From CAYHIN01 sp964356705 (GTDB taxonomy: Bacteria; Patescibacteriota; Microgenomatia; CAZETR01; Amesbacteraceae): 64,000 nt of DNA. The notes below the pieces were generated by a model. It saw nothing but the letters and a program-made list of their open reading frames with translations, made no database searches and was not told the DNA's origin. Shown here piece by piece: positions 8,601-17,021 of the stretch. The position numbers and the translations under genes were made by a program. The DNA lies in assembly GCA_964356705.1 (NCBI GenBank), contig CAYHIN010000001.1:8048-72047 (forward strand), read 5' to 3'. How positions within the stretch are numbered: the stretch's first letter is position 1; each line of letters starts with the position of its first letter.

Positions 8601-10146
8601 GATTTATTTCCCCAGGCTCGGAAGTCTGGCCGATTATTTCCTAGGTGGTCCCACCAACGAGAGATTAAATCTCCAAAAGATGTTCCGTCCCAAAAACTTT
8701 GGTAGTCTTATCGGCCCGGGTGGTGCCGGCATTTTGGCCGCCTGCCAGCCGTATCTCTCCAATTTCCCCGGATCCATTACCGTAAACATCCAAAATCCCA
8801 AAAACGTCTTCTCCAAAGTCGGCGACAGTATTACCGTTTCGCCTAATTTCCTAGATGCCTTTGCCGGAGCATACAACCTCGGTAGTCATACCGGCCTTCA
8901 ATCGGTAATCAATTTCTTCACTCCCTTATCTTTCACGGAAAATACCCTTGCCGCAGGCATCGGGTGGAACACCCAGGACCTTATAAATAATAATTTTTCC
9001 GCTCTAGAGTCTGAATACACCCGTACCAAGCCTGCCGTGGCCATTATCATGATCGGCACCAACGATTCCGGTGGCTCCAACCAAGTTGTGGTCCCAGTCT
9101 ACACCGATCGTTTAGAACGCATCGTAAATTACACTGTTAGCAAGGGTATAATTCCCATCCTCAGTACTCTCCCCCATCTCACCAACGCCAATCCCCAGCA
9201 CAATACCAATACCGAATTGCTAACCGGAGCCATCAAAGACGTTTCGACCAGACTGGGTGTTCCCCTCATGGACTACCGCCTCGCCACCGAGCAAATAAAT
9301 ACTGCTGCACGCAACTGGGGCATTAGTACTGACAACATCCATCCTTCCGTCGGCGGTGGCAATGCCGGCGATCTTTCCGATTTACCCATGAGTGAAGGCG
9401 GCTACAATGTCCGAAACTTCGTCTCCCTTTGCGCCCTAGATGCAGTTTGGAAGACCAGACTGGGAGGAGATAGCTCTAGTAGTGGAGACTGCTTCACGGC
9501 AGCCCAACCCGTTACCGCTTCCTGCTCGGCGCCCGGATCCACTCCCCTAAACTATGCTTGTCACACCAATCTTGAGCTCAAATCCATAATCCAAGAGTCA
9601 GCAAATAAGTTCGGGGTAAATCCCAGCGTCCTCTTAGGTATTCTTAGTGTCGAAACCAGGAATGGTATTTTTGGAATTACTTCAGGTGAAGTGAGACGCC
9701 ACTCCACTTCCACCTCACAAACCGGCTTTACTCCATATATTTGTCAACCAAATTCTTGTGGCGCCATGGGAGCCATGCAGCTTTTGACTGGCATTGGCGT
9801 CCAGCCCAGTTGTTCTCAAGCCTACGGTATCAACAATTGGGCTCTATATGGTTCGGCCGTCGTAGAAGCTTGCAAAGCCCCCTCTGGTTACGGACCAAAT
9901 CCCGGTAATATCCGAGACTCAATATACGCCGGAGCAAAAATGATCGGCAGCTTCGGCCAGAACTCAAATTCCGAAGCCGGAGTCAAAGAAATCGGTCGCA
10001 GATATTTTGGCAACGACACTTCCCGTTTTGATCTCTTTGTAAACTTGGATTACATAAACGACTGTGTCCCAGGCTACACCACACCTTCCTCAGCTCGCAG
10101 CATGACCTATGGTGAATATCTTTGGGAAGTAGCCCGAGTTAGATAA
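5659..10146 (+). CDS. Giant secreted multidomain cell-wall hydrolase-like protein
   Basis: 1495 residues from ATG 5659; TATAAT at 5647-5652 ends 6 nt before it and a signal peptide (1-27) starts there, so the upstream in-frame ATG is rejected. In order: Cys-rich region (30-140, 'CETGKICCA'); a possible TIM-barrel glycoside-hydrolase-like part with 'AGPNEP' (E568); a second Cys cluster near 835-865; an SGNH-hydrolase-like part with GDS (1055), GTND (about 1133) and D1225/H1228 in 'DNIHPS'; and a C-terminal lytic-transglycosylase-like part with 'VETRNG' (E1332) and 'CGAMGAMQLL' (about 1367). It follows the pilin cluster and may open the wall for the apparatus or act on a partner cell; substrate unknown. 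Confidence 0.8.
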   Translation: MLRKFFFFLIVFLLTIHIFHPPSTQADYPNDCALDYPICHTSIPPGTPVGTCLNHSVIGCNTSSGVPGVWCCPSSFIFPSLTPTPPSVPTCIANGNYCVATNVACDPGHTRGQGGNCETGKICCAITLPTVPPPGGPPGPIPLPTYPTNFSPLEYPCNTTTDEEFHPLRPYPASPCDPLIPKKQEPDFLSFACGKSLNTLGEYPVSRSFTQAQLDAMSPIFQNYGEPYRCGAQVCIRKRSVFDIALDLSSAKLPIIGNTQDPLDDATKVNNYLSWYLAGTNPTWLEDLNLATPAQNVNSQCIGTSLATFMNTVVSGTTNLRNIRLTSPAFNLTNPAEQDIFIAMSQAGANFADIDAFAGNTYTLNGVAAYDWVISPSFRGADGKTWKEKFTSFNKGIIFTEFGDFATFDNPPGSPNRASVISAMRQEFTNTAGDGVVKSINYFNAFGGNPQFIGHQLSISELQVITSSNYSKSGVNSAQGVNRDFPPRVGSAGLKWSVEIITSPGDETGAIESINAAHRAGVIPIIRPCYGNSCGFADPVVYVDFISRVSQRVTDQSREIWFIAGPNEPAGEHWAAPLCGTAGQPVASIDSFLTYAGPIRKLLPQYSLDTIRYVLATNQGRNVHNYLLDTQGRRISQVPSFIRLYSPTDIWTKLFQRVPLATMEDVVGEVTVGLITSPRSDGSSPQPPDVYVVDPSHPDAMRLTIKDGSDSRLYFPHLKTVSSLVEVLNAISRPKLSQNYRPDERNVTQYINEHQGIDDSTPIQRKSNEGNYTGLTRNTEIREGEPAPTALFGQNDHFEFDQRCELTTTQDAVGDNLFGQTINGRLAYTHDLKFDPVVQPNACLPDFAVCTPGVDVCCDNAVCSNVTLGGIDYGDRCHGGNPNSSSIPTEARVAVFTKTPLIDRFYGDLISNSNSFFRRFVNWYDRSTGGPDTTIRSGSLTFPAKTQVGYTATAPIPPPVSPETAPGNPKAGAGNNTGGAEIYFPRLGSLADYFLGGPTNERLNLQKMFRPKNFGSLIGPGGAGILAACQPYLSNFPGSITVNIQNPKNVFSKVGDSITVSPNFLDAFAGAYNLGSHTGLQSVINFFTPLSFTENTLAAGIGWNTQDLINNNFSALESEYTRTKPAVAIIMIGTNDSGGSNQVVVPVYTDRLERIVNYTVSKGIIPILSTLPHLTNANPQHNTNTELLTGAIKDVSTRLGVPLMDYRLATEQINTAARNWGISTDNIHPSVGGGNAGDLSDLPMSEGGYNVRNFVSLCALDAVWKTRLGGDSSSSGDCFTAAQPVTASCSAPGSTPLNYACHTNLELKSIIQESANKFGVNPSVLLGILSVETRNGIFGITSGEVRRHSTSTSQTGFTPYICQPNSCGAMGAMQLLTGIGVQPSCSQAYGINNWALYGSAVVEACKAPSGYGPNPGNIRDSIYAGAKMIGSFGQNSNSEAGVKEIGRRYFGNDTSRFDLFVNLDYINDCVPGYTTPSSARSMTYGEYLWEVARVR

Positions 10147-10320
10147 ACTCCTCCGCCCTTGACGCCACTCCCTGAATTCAGTATTAATTCCGGGACCACC
10201 CTCCCCAATTTCACTACAAAATCGTCCATAAGCTCTCCATTGCTTCGTTTCTTAGTTCTTAGTAGTTAGTCCTTTGCACTTCGTCCTTAGTGCTGATATT
10301 GTTAATGTATAATACAAGCC
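10147..10320. other. Intergenic region with family E repeat and TATAAT promoter
   Basis: Non-coding 174 bases. Bases 10250-10297 carry family E TTAG-rich repeats. TATAAT at 10308-10313 ends 7 nt before the ATG of the VirB6-like gene. The first 100 bases show nothing recognisable. Confidence 0.6.
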
Positions 10321-11865
10321 ATGCCCAAAATAAAGAATTTCCTATCTTCTCTCCTTCTCTGTCTTACGCTCTCCTCCTTCTTTCCCTACTTTGCATTAGC
10401 CGTGGATGGTCCTTGGTATAACCAAAATCCCCAACAATTCGGCCAAAAAGTCTTTGGGGGCGATCAAAACGAAATCTTTGGCGAACGCTATACCTTTGCC
10501 CAAGTTAACTGGATAATAAACAGTTTAAATTTGATATTAAATCCAACCAACGGCCAAACCCCGGACGCCATAAAAGGTATCGTTTGTGCCATCATCCCTC
10601 TTATCTCTCCAGGCTCTCCCTGCCCCATTGCCTCTACGCCTGAAAATAAGTGGATTGCTTACTCACAACTAGGTATAAATGGGCTTCTTGTTGGGGGCAT
10701 CACCGAAATTACCGCTTCCCCACCAGCATCCGGAATTTTAGAAATAGGCGAGACTCTTGCAAAATTTGACCCTGCAACTCCCGTCCAGGCCCAAGGAGGT
10801 TATGGATTTGAAAGCTTAAACGGACTCAGAGTCATTTGGGGCGCTTCGCGCAACATGGCTTATCTCATTATGGTGATTTTGCTTATCGCCACCGGCTTTA
10901 TGATCATGTTTCGAGTCAAGATCAATCCCCAAACCGCAGTCTCACTTCAAATCATGATTCCAAAAGTTATTTTCACTCTACTCCTAGTTACCTTTTCCTA
11001 TGCAATAGCTGGGCTCGTAATCGATCTTGTTTATGTTGTCCTCGCCTTCGTAATCTCTGGACTCACGCTGTCCCAAGCAATTACCCCTCTCAGTCTTCCT
11101 GGTTCAGTGGGCTGGTTCTTTACCCCAGACTTTGGCAAGATATTCGGCTACTATCTTTTGTCGTGGCTCGTACAGATAGCAATCGGCGGAATTGCCGGTC
11201 TAATTGGAGTGGGCCTTGCTACACTGATGCCACCCTTAGCTCCATTTGTTGGATTACTAGGAACAATCTTTGCTCTTATTGAAATTATTTTTGCATTTGT
11301 ACTTCTCTGGCTTCTATTTAAAGTTTGGTGGATGATGGTCAAAACCTATTTAACACTCATGTTTTTGATAGTTATTGGTCCTTGGCAAATTATGTTGGGC
11401 TTACTTCCCGGACAACAAGGTTTTGGAGGGTGGTTCAGAAATATTATAGCCAATGCCTCCGTATTTCTAACTGTTCCTATTATGTTTTTACTCAACATGT
11501 TCTTCTGGCCGATGAGTCCTTTCAGTCCGTTAGGTCAAGTAAATGGTGGAGCATCAGATTTACCCAGTTTTCCTCTCTTCGCTACAAAAGGCGGAATTTT
11601 TGGATTCGCAGTAGGCTTTGCCATATTATCGATGATCCCCAAAATTGCTGATATTATTAGAGACGCTCTCAAGATCCCACCATTCAAATATGGCTCAGCT
11701 CTAGGCGAGGCTCTAAGTCCACTTAAGATGGTAACCTCTCCTGCGGGTGGAGCAATCTCAGCAGGTGGTAGCAACGAACTAAAGGGTGCTACCACTGGAT
11801 TACAATATGCCTCTGGCGGCATACGTCAGGCTGCTGGAGACTGGTTGAAAGGATCTATCAGGTAA
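10321..11865 (+). CDS. VirB6/TrbL-like polytopic membrane protein of the T4SS-like apparatus
   Basis: 514 residues: signal peptide (1-28, ending ALA), an extracellular part to about 170, then six to eight hydrophobic segments between about 175 and 455, and a Gly/Ala-rich tail ('SPAGGAISAGGSNELKG'). This layout fits the VirB6/TrbL channel component that sits with VirB3, VirB4 and the pilin. The assignment rests on topology and neighbours rather than a clear motif. A leaderless-type TATAAT lies 7 nt upstream. It ends tail to tail, 4 nt from the next minus-strand gene. Confidence 0.7.
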   Translation: MPKIKNFLSSLLLCLTLSSFFPYFALAVDGPWYNQNPQQFGQKVFGGDQNEIFGERYTFAQVNWIINSLNLILNPTNGQTPDAIKGIVCAIIPLISPGSPCPIASTPENKWIAYSQLGINGLLVGGITEITASPPASGILEIGETLAKFDPATPVQAQGGYGFESLNGLRVIWGASRNMAYLIMVILLIATGFMIMFRVKINPQTAVSLQIMIPKVIFTLLLVTFSYAIAGLVIDLVYVVLAFVISGLTLSQAITPLSLPGSVGWFFTPDFGKIFGYYLLSWLVQIAIGGIAGLIGVGLATLMPPLAPFVGLLGTIFALIEIIFAFVLLWLLFKVWWMMVKTYLTLMFLIVIGPWQIMLGLLPGQQGFGGWFRNIIANASVFLTVPIMFLLNMFFWPMSPFSPLGQVNGGASDLPSFPLFATKGGIFGFAVGFAILSMIPKIADIIRDALKIPPFKYGSALGEALSPLKMVTSPAGGAISAGGSNELKGATTGLQYASGGIRQAAGDWLKGSIR

Positions 11866-11869
11866 AACT

Positions 11870-14647
11870 CTATCTTCTTTTTCCTCTCATCCATGCAAAC
11901 ATTCTCCCCAGACCTGTGTCGTTCCATGAGTCTTCAGACATGTCCCAAAACTCTCTTTGTCCTGTGCGTGTATTTCTTCCAGCCCCTAACCATACAGGCA
12001 AACCAAGCACTGCAGCCTTTGTGGATAGAGTAATTTTAGGAAGTGTACCACTTCTCAACGCCTTCAATAGCTCATCAATCCCTCCTTTTCCCGACTTTCT
12101 ATTCATTTCATCAGCAGCATCATCGTTACCATCACGCAAATTACCTATGTCATCCATCGTATCGTCAATTTTTGCATAACCAGCATAAACACCTTGTAAT
12201 GGTTTCGCATTCACTATTGTCGCCTCGTCTGCTGTCGGGTCATAATCTTCTGCTTCCTCCAAAGTCGCAACTACTCCAAATAAATCCTCTACTCCCCGCT
12301 CAGATACAACCCTAGCCAAATACCCCACTCCGCCAACATCTCCATTCTTATCGCCATGTTTCATCTTTTCCAATGGAGACTTGCACGCTCCTTCCTTTGA
12401 AAATGGTATCCATTTATTCGGATCATATTTACCTAAAATTTCCGATTGTGCATTTTTGATAACATCTCTTGTCTTTTTTTCAGCCTCAATTTCCCGATTC
12501 AGTTTTTCCCTTTTTGCAGCACTCAAATCTTTATCTTCCAACTGTCGCTCGATCTTAAATATTTTTACTTCTTGAAGCAGCCTCTCTGTTTCCGATCTTC
12601 TCCAAATATCGGAGTCCTTCCTTACTTCTACTAAATCAGTAGGTAAACCTGACACTCCCTCATATACTCCTGGATTAATCACTGGGTTCCACAACGCCTG
12701 ATGTGTGTTGATCATTTTTCTATATTCCACCATTTCCGGCCCAAGCGCCAAGAGCTTAGCAAGTTCTCTCATTGATCCCACTCTTACTTCATCCATACCA
12801 TCAAATCTGGCCATCATATCCTTCCCAATCTGGTTCATTCTTGCTTTAACGGCTGTATGCAGTAGCTTATTGTGACCCTTCCTCATCATATCCTGAAGTT
12901 CACCCTGATACTCAGCCACAAAGCTTGCCTGTTCTGCCGACAAATCTCCAACCTCTTGGCCACACAGTGCCAACCACATTCTAAGAGAATCTTTAGCGAT
13001 TTCATCATTTGAATAAGCCCTGAAAGTTTCTTTCAAATTAAACGATGTCTGATTCAACGCACCCTCCTGCACATCTCTATCTAGAGCCTTAGATCCACCA
13101 CCCAAACTATTCCAAGTTCCTTGATCTTTTGCCCTTATCGTCATCAGCTTAAACACCCCACCAGTCAACAATTCATAAGCATTCATCGCTCTCTCAGTCA
13201 CTCCTACTCGATCGACGCTTCTTCCCTCAGCTCCAGCCAAAGCTTTTTCTTCTTCCACTAGACCTCTTGTTATAGCTTCCAATCGAATCCCTGGCGCTTC
13301 TCCAATCTTAAAAGCTGTAGCAATTACTACTCTTGTGCTCTTCATGACCAACTCCATCCCCTCTGCACCAGTCTCTGTCACGAATAAAAACTTAGGTAAT
13401 CCATGTGCCACCAAAAATTCATCATTCACCAACTCTTGACTCACATCTGTTTCATCCTCTTTTGGACCATACCTACTAAAGGACTCTTGTCCTACACTAC
13501 TTCTTGCTTGAGACCGACCATTTAATATTCCATTTTGGGGTTTTATTGCTTTTCTTATAGTAACCCCAGGATCAACTGATTCGTCAGTCATACTCACCAA
13601 CAAATTAGCTGTCGTCAGTTTTAAGTCACCAAGGTTGAGGTATTTTTGCCTATCTTTTTGCTGTTCAAGCTCTCTTGCATCATATGGCCTTTTGGCGCGC
13701 TTTAACGCCTCAAGCTGGGCCACCACCAGATTTGTCTGCACCCCTTCAAGCCATAAATCAACTACTGATTCATATTTGCCATCTTTCCACCCATTGACCT
13801 TTCTATATTCAGCCAATTCTCTACAATAGGCCGCTGCTTGTTCAACGGGAGGATCGCTACTCACTATCCCCAAGGCCATATCCCGATTCCATTCACGCAT
13901 AATTTCAGTAAATCTTTGGCCAACGAGGGAGTTTATTTTCGCAAAGGCGTTATCAGCTTCAGCGGCAGCCACCAATTCCTTTCTCCTCCTAATAAGACCG
14001 TTATCACGTAAGATATTAGGGTCTTTTGAAAAATCGCTTCTCAGCTCGTCACTCAACGCATCCCATTCATAATAGGTTTTGATATCACTTTCATAAATGC
14101 TTTTATCCATTTTTGCGTCAAAATCTCTTAATATTGTTCCGCCTTTTCCAGCCCCCATTGCCACTTCCATCCGCCTCAGTTGATATTCTACCCACTCCAG
14201 ATATACATCTTTATTTGCAATATGCTTCTCGTCCAGCTTTTTCTCACAAGCTTCCAATACTGACTTTATAATTTTCACCAGATCTTTAGCACCAAAACCC
14301 TTCACTTTTCCACTCTCATTTACCCGTATCGCCTCTATCCAAGTTTTTCGAACTTTACTTTCAACAATCTCTCCCAACCCTTCTACTTGGGCTTCTTCAC
14401 CCACCTGCATTAACCACTCAGTTGCTTTTGCACTCTCAGGTCCACCTTTTCGAGCCGTATCTCTTACTTGTTCGTACGAAGGAGAAGGTGCAGATTCTTT
14501 CACACCGGCGATTCCTCTATATTCGGGAGCATGTATTCTTGTCACTTCTTCAGCAGTGGAAGGAGCCCGCTTTCGCGAACCTCCCAATCCCTCAATATCT
14601 GGCGCACTTAATCTTTCAGGTATCATAAATTCTCCAAAATCAGGCAT
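11870..14647 (-). CDS. Large hydrophilic protein of unknown function
   Basis: 925 residues, not recognised. No signal peptide or membrane segment; rich in Glu, Lys and Arg with long helical stretches (about 90-330 and 540-760) that look partly coiled-coil, such as 'KREKLNREIEAEKKTRDV'. TATAAT at 14654-14659 ends 6 nt before ATG 14647, supporting this start. It lies opposite to the T4SS-like genes on both sides, which it splits together with hicBA. It could be a cytoplasmic partner or effector of the machine, or an unrelated insertion; the sequence does not decide. Confidence 0.75.
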   Translation of the reverse strand: MPDFGEFMIPERLSAPDIEGLGGSRKRAPSTAEEVTRIHAPEYRGIAGVKESAPSPSYEQVRDTARKGGPESAKATEWLMQVGEEAQVEGLGEIVESKVRKTWIEAIRVNESGKVKGFGAKDLVKIIKSVLEACEKKLDEKHIANKDVYLEWVEYQLRRMEVAMGAGKGGTILRDFDAKMDKSIYESDIKTYYEWDALSDELRSDFSKDPNILRDNGLIRRRKELVAAAEADNAFAKINSLVGQRFTEIMREWNRDMALGIVSSDPPVEQAAAYCRELAEYRKVNGWKDGKYESVVDLWLEGVQTNLVVAQLEALKRAKRPYDARELEQQKDRQKYLNLGDLKLTTANLLVSMTDESVDPGVTIRKAIKPQNGILNGRSQARSSVGQESFSRYGPKEDETDVSQELVNDEFLVAHGLPKFLFVTETGAEGMELVMKSTRVVIATAFKIGEAPGIRLEAITRGLVEEEKALAGAEGRSVDRVGVTERAMNAYELLTGGVFKLMTIRAKDQGTWNSLGGGSKALDRDVQEGALNQTSFNLKETFRAYSNDEIAKDSLRMWLALCGQEVGDLSAEQASFVAEYQGELQDMMRKGHNKLLHTAVKARMNQIGKDMMARFDGMDEVRVGSMRELAKLLALGPEMVEYRKMINTHQALWNPVINPGVYEGVSGLPTDLVEVRKDSDIWRRSETERLLQEVKIFKIERQLEDKDLSAAKREKLNREIEAEKKTRDVIKNAQSEILGKYDPNKWIPFSKEGACKSPLEKMKHGDKNGDVGGVGYLARVVSERGVEDLFGVVATLEEAEDYDPTADEATIVNAKPLQGVYAGYAKIDDTMDDIGNLRDGNDDAADEMNRKSGKGGIDELLKALRSGTLPKITLSTKAAVLGLPVWLGAGRNTRTGQREFWDMSEDSWNDTGLGRMFAWMRGKRR

Positions 14648-14731
14648 TGTCCAATTATACCGTACCCAGGCTAATTTGGCCGCCGGCCATAAAACAACAA
14701 GCCGTGCCCCAAAACATCAGTTTCTAATTGC

Positions 14732-14927
14732 TTATAAGTCTTCCATCTTCAAACCAGCTTGCTTCAAAATACTCCTTAAAGTGTTCTTCTTCAGGTCTTT
14801 GTTGTGCATTGGCACAGTAGTCCTCAAATTTCTCGCTGCATGAAACATGCTGTACATGACTACCTATCTGTCGTTTTTTCACAAAACCAGCTCTTTTCAG
14901 AATTTTTAACATCTCTTTCGGTTTCAT
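14732..14927 (-). pseudogene. hicA: HicA toxin gene with a one-base frameshift
   Basis: From ATG 14927 the frame reads 'MKPKEMLKILKRAGFVKKRQ' then GSHVQH, a normal HicA N-terminus (Gly-Ser-His core). The frame then loses family resemblance and stops at 14724. In the next frame from about 14850 the sequence reads 'AARNLRTTVPMHNKDLKKNT' then LRSILKQAGL, the typical HicA C-terminus, with stop at 14732. One extra base near 14850 explains both. The ATG overlaps the hicB stop (ATGA). HicA is an mRNA interferase; this copy is inactivated unless the shift is a sequencing error. Confidence 0.8.
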
Positions 14928-15214
14928 CGAGGGCAGATTTCCCATACACTACACTGCACTGCAAATCTTGGTCCAGTCACATTTACTGGAACCACAAAAC
15001 TGTTCTCATCAGGCTCAGGAATCTCCTCACCATCCTCCTGCAATACTCGCAAGTATCCACCAATCGCATCTCTCGCCATCTCGATGGCCAACTCATAAGT
15101 ATCACCTTCAGTCACAAGTCCTGGCAATTTAGGCACAGTCACAGTGAAACCACCCTCCTCACAAGGTTCAAAAACCGCATTATATTTCAGTACTTTTACT
15201 ACACTTTTACTCAC
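14924..15214 (-). CDS. hicB: HicB family antitoxin
   Basis: 96 residues starting at GTG 15214; TAAAAT (15221-15226) ends 6 nt before it. The N-terminal HicB fold is clear: 'YNAVFEPCEEGGFTVTVPKL' then PGLVTEGDTYELA and 'MARDAIGGYLRVL', the degraded RNase-H-like domain that binds HicA. No obvious C-terminal DNA-binding domain is present. Order is hicB then hicA with a 4-nt overlap. With hicA frameshifted, hicB may be an orphan antitoxin. Confidence 0.88.
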   Translation of the reverse strand: MSKSVVKVLKYNAVFEPCEEGGFTVTVPKLPGLVTEGDTYELAIEMARDAIGGYLRVLQEDGEEIPEPDENSFVVPVNVTGPRFAVQCSVWEICPR

Positions 15215-15282
15215 ATCATCATTTTAACATTTTAATACAATTAGATTAATCCCAATCAAAAAACAATAGTTAACATTTCGGA

Positions 15283-15288
15283 TATAAT
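15283..15288 (+). promoter_or_regulatory. TATAAT box of the PrgI-virB4 operon
   Basis: Perfect TATAAT ending 9 nt before ATG 15298, restarting transcription of T4SS-like genes after the reversed block. Confidence 0.6.
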
Positions 15289-15297
15289 CAAATCAAT

Positions 15298-16356
15298 ATG
15301 GAGCAACATGCAGTTCCTCAAAACATATCGTCGTACGAATTTCGCCTAGTAGGAGACATGACTCTCAAGCAGTTCTTTCAGCTGGCAGGCGGCATTGTTT
15401 TAGGGGTCGTCATTTTTCGCCTCCCCATTCCCGTTTTTATCAAATACCCTCTTGTTTTTATCTCAGTCATCGTGGGTGTTCTCATGGCCTTTGTTCCCAT
15501 CAACGGTCGCCCTTTCACCGCCTGGATCACTGCTTTTTTTAGAGCTATCTATGCTCCCACCGAATTTTTATGGGCTCCGGATACAGAGATTCCAGTTGCC
15601 AGCAACATTGCACCCATAATTAGCGCCACCTCTCCTTTTCATTCCACCACCACAAATTCAAACACCCCGTCCACGCTTAGCGTGGACAAAGGAACGCTTA
15701 GCGTTCCAGCTCCAACTCAAAAAATTCCCTCTCCTGGATCAGGAGAGGGCAAGGGTGAGGTTTTGAAGGAAATACCCATGACTCCCGTAGTTTCCATGCC
15801 GAAACCTACAACCAAAGAAACTACTTTCAGTTCCTACACGCCACCACCTGCTACGCTTAGCGTAGCAAAAGGGACGCTTAGCGTTCCCAAACCAGTCATT
15901 GAACCAAAGTCAGTCATAGAACCCAAACCAATTTCTCCTATACAAGTTCCCTCTCCTGAATCAGGAGAGGGCCAGGGTGAGGTCGTCGGCCCCGTCACCC
16001 AACCTCTAAAAAAACCAGTCCCAGAGATCAATCTTCCCCAAGTTCCAGCAGCATCCAGCGCGACATCAGAGACCCAAAACGTTCCCACTCCCACTCAACC
16101 AAATGTCCTGGCCGGCATGGTCACTGACCGTTCTGGAACAGCTATCGAATCTGCCATAGTCGAAATTATCGATAGTGTCACCCAGATTCCAGCCAGAGCC
16201 TTACGCACAAATCGCACCGGTCTCTTTCAGATTGTTACTCCTTTGAAGCCATCTAGTTACCAGGTCATAGTCGAAAAAGAAGGCCTTACATTTCCTCCAG
16301 TCAGCATCGTGGCAAATGGAAAAATTATCCAACCCATAATCATTAAAGCCACATGA
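15298..16356 (+). CDS. PrgI-family (VirB3-like) membrane protein with repeat-built linker and Ig/CarboxypepD-like C-terminus
   Basis: 352 residues. Residues 1-95 match PrgI-family proteins: 'VPQNISSYEFRLVGDMTLKQ' followed by two short membrane helices. PrgI proteins stand beside VirB4 and correspond to VirB3. Residues 105-265 are a Pro/Thr-rich linker composed largely of dispersed repeats: 'TLSVDKGTLSVP', 'TLSVAKGTLSVP', 'PSPGSGEGKGEV' and 'PSPESGEGQGEV'. Residues 270-352 look like a carboxypeptidase-regulatory/Ig-like beta domain ('GMVTDRSGTAIESAIVEIID'). This appended domain is unusual for PrgI. Ends with a 4-nt overlap with the next gene. Confidence 0.85.
   Translation: MEQHAVPQNISSYEFRLVGDMTLKQFFQLAGGIVLGVVIFRLPIPVFIKYPLVFISVIVGVLMAFVPINGRPFTAWITAFFRAIYAPTEFLWAPDTEIPVASNIAPIISATSPFHSTTTNSNTPSTLSVDKGTLSVPAPTQKIPSPGSGEGKGEVLKEIPMTPVVSMPKPTTKETTFSSYTPPPATLSVAKGTLSVPKPVIEPKSVIEPKPISPIQVPSPESGEGQGEVVGPVTQPLKKPVPEINLPQVPAASSATSETQNVPTPTQPNVLAGMVTDRSGTAIESAIVEIIDSVTQIPARALRTNRTGLFQIVTPLKPSSYQVIVEKEGLTFPPVSIVANGKIIQPIIIKAT
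15671..15708. repeat. Dispersed repeat family I, in frame
   Basis: ACGCTTAGCGT palindromic units translated as 'TLSVDKGTLSVP' in the PrgI linker. Confidence 0.7.
15727..15762. repeat. Dispersed repeat family H, in frame
   Basis: CCCTCTCCTGGATCAGGAGA-type palindrome plus GGGTGAGGT, translated as 'PSPGSGEGKGEV'. Confidence 0.75.
15851..15888. repeat. Dispersed repeat family I, in frame
   Basis: Second ACGCTTAGCGT copy, translated as 'TLSVAKGTLSVP'. Confidence 0.7.
15949..15983. repeat. Dispersed repeat family H, in frame
   Basis: Second copy in the PrgI linker, translated as 'PSPESGEGQGEV'. Confidence 0.75.
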
Positions 16357-17021
16357 AACCCTCTACACAATCCCATTTAGATATCTACGACATCCAAAAC
16401 GATCTACTGATCCTCAAGGACGGCTCAGTGTGTCTCCTCTTGGAGGTCTCCGCTATCAACTTCGGCCTCTTCTCCGAAAGAGAGCAAGAAGCCACCATTT
16501 ATGCATATGCTCAGTTGCTCAATTCTCTCAATTTTACGATCCAAATAGTCATCACCAGCAAAAGAAAAGATATTACTGATTATCTAGACAAGCTCGAGGT
16601 CAGGCTATCATCTGCCCCTTCCCCAAAGATCAAAGACCAGCTTCTCAAATATCGCGATTTTATAAAGTCCATCGTCCGCCAGGGTAATGTCTTGGACAAG
16701 AAATTTTTCATTTCCATCCCCTTCTCGTCTCTGGAATTAGGTGTCAGCTCAGCTCTCAGTGCTTTTTCAAAAAAACCCACCAAGCCCCTCTCTCCTATCC
16801 CCACGATAGTCGAAAGAGCCACAAACAATCTCACTCCCAAACGAGATCATTTGATCAGATTGTTAGCCCGGATCGGCCTCAAATCTCGCCAGCTCGGAAC
16901 CCTTGAGCTTCTCCAATTGTTCTATGACTCCTACAACGCCACAGATTTGGGTACCAAGGTGACACTTCCCATACAAGCAGGTGTCATCCTGAGCGAGCGT
17001 ACACCTAAACCAACATCATGA
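16353..17021 (+). CDS. VirB4/TraC N-terminal domain protein (separate gene)
   Basis: 222 residues resembling the N-terminal non-ATPase part of VirB4/TraC: 'YDIQNDLLILKDGSVCLLLE' and 'YAQLLNSLNFTIQIVITSKR'. It overlaps the PrgI gene before it and the ATPase gene after it by 4 nt each. Together with the next gene (626 residues) it gives about the length of one VirB4 protein, so this is VirB4 split into two cistrons. No Walker motif. It probably binds the membrane complex while the next protein hydrolyses ATP. Confidence 0.8.
   Translation: MKPSTQSHLDIYDIQNDLLILKDGSVCLLLEVSAINFGLFSEREQEATIYAYAQLLNSLNFTIQIVITSKRKDITDYLDKLEVRLSSAPSPKIKDQLLKYRDFIKSIVRQGNVLDKKFFISIPFSSLELGVSSALSAFSKKPTKPLSPIPTIVERATNNLTPKRDHLIRLLARIGLKSRQLGTLELLQLFYDSYNATDLGTKVTLPIQAGVILSERTPKPTS

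Noticed and set aside
11870..14647. Naming the 925-residue protein as an effector or coiled-coil tether
   Set aside because: No motif or signal supports a function; only its position suggests a link.
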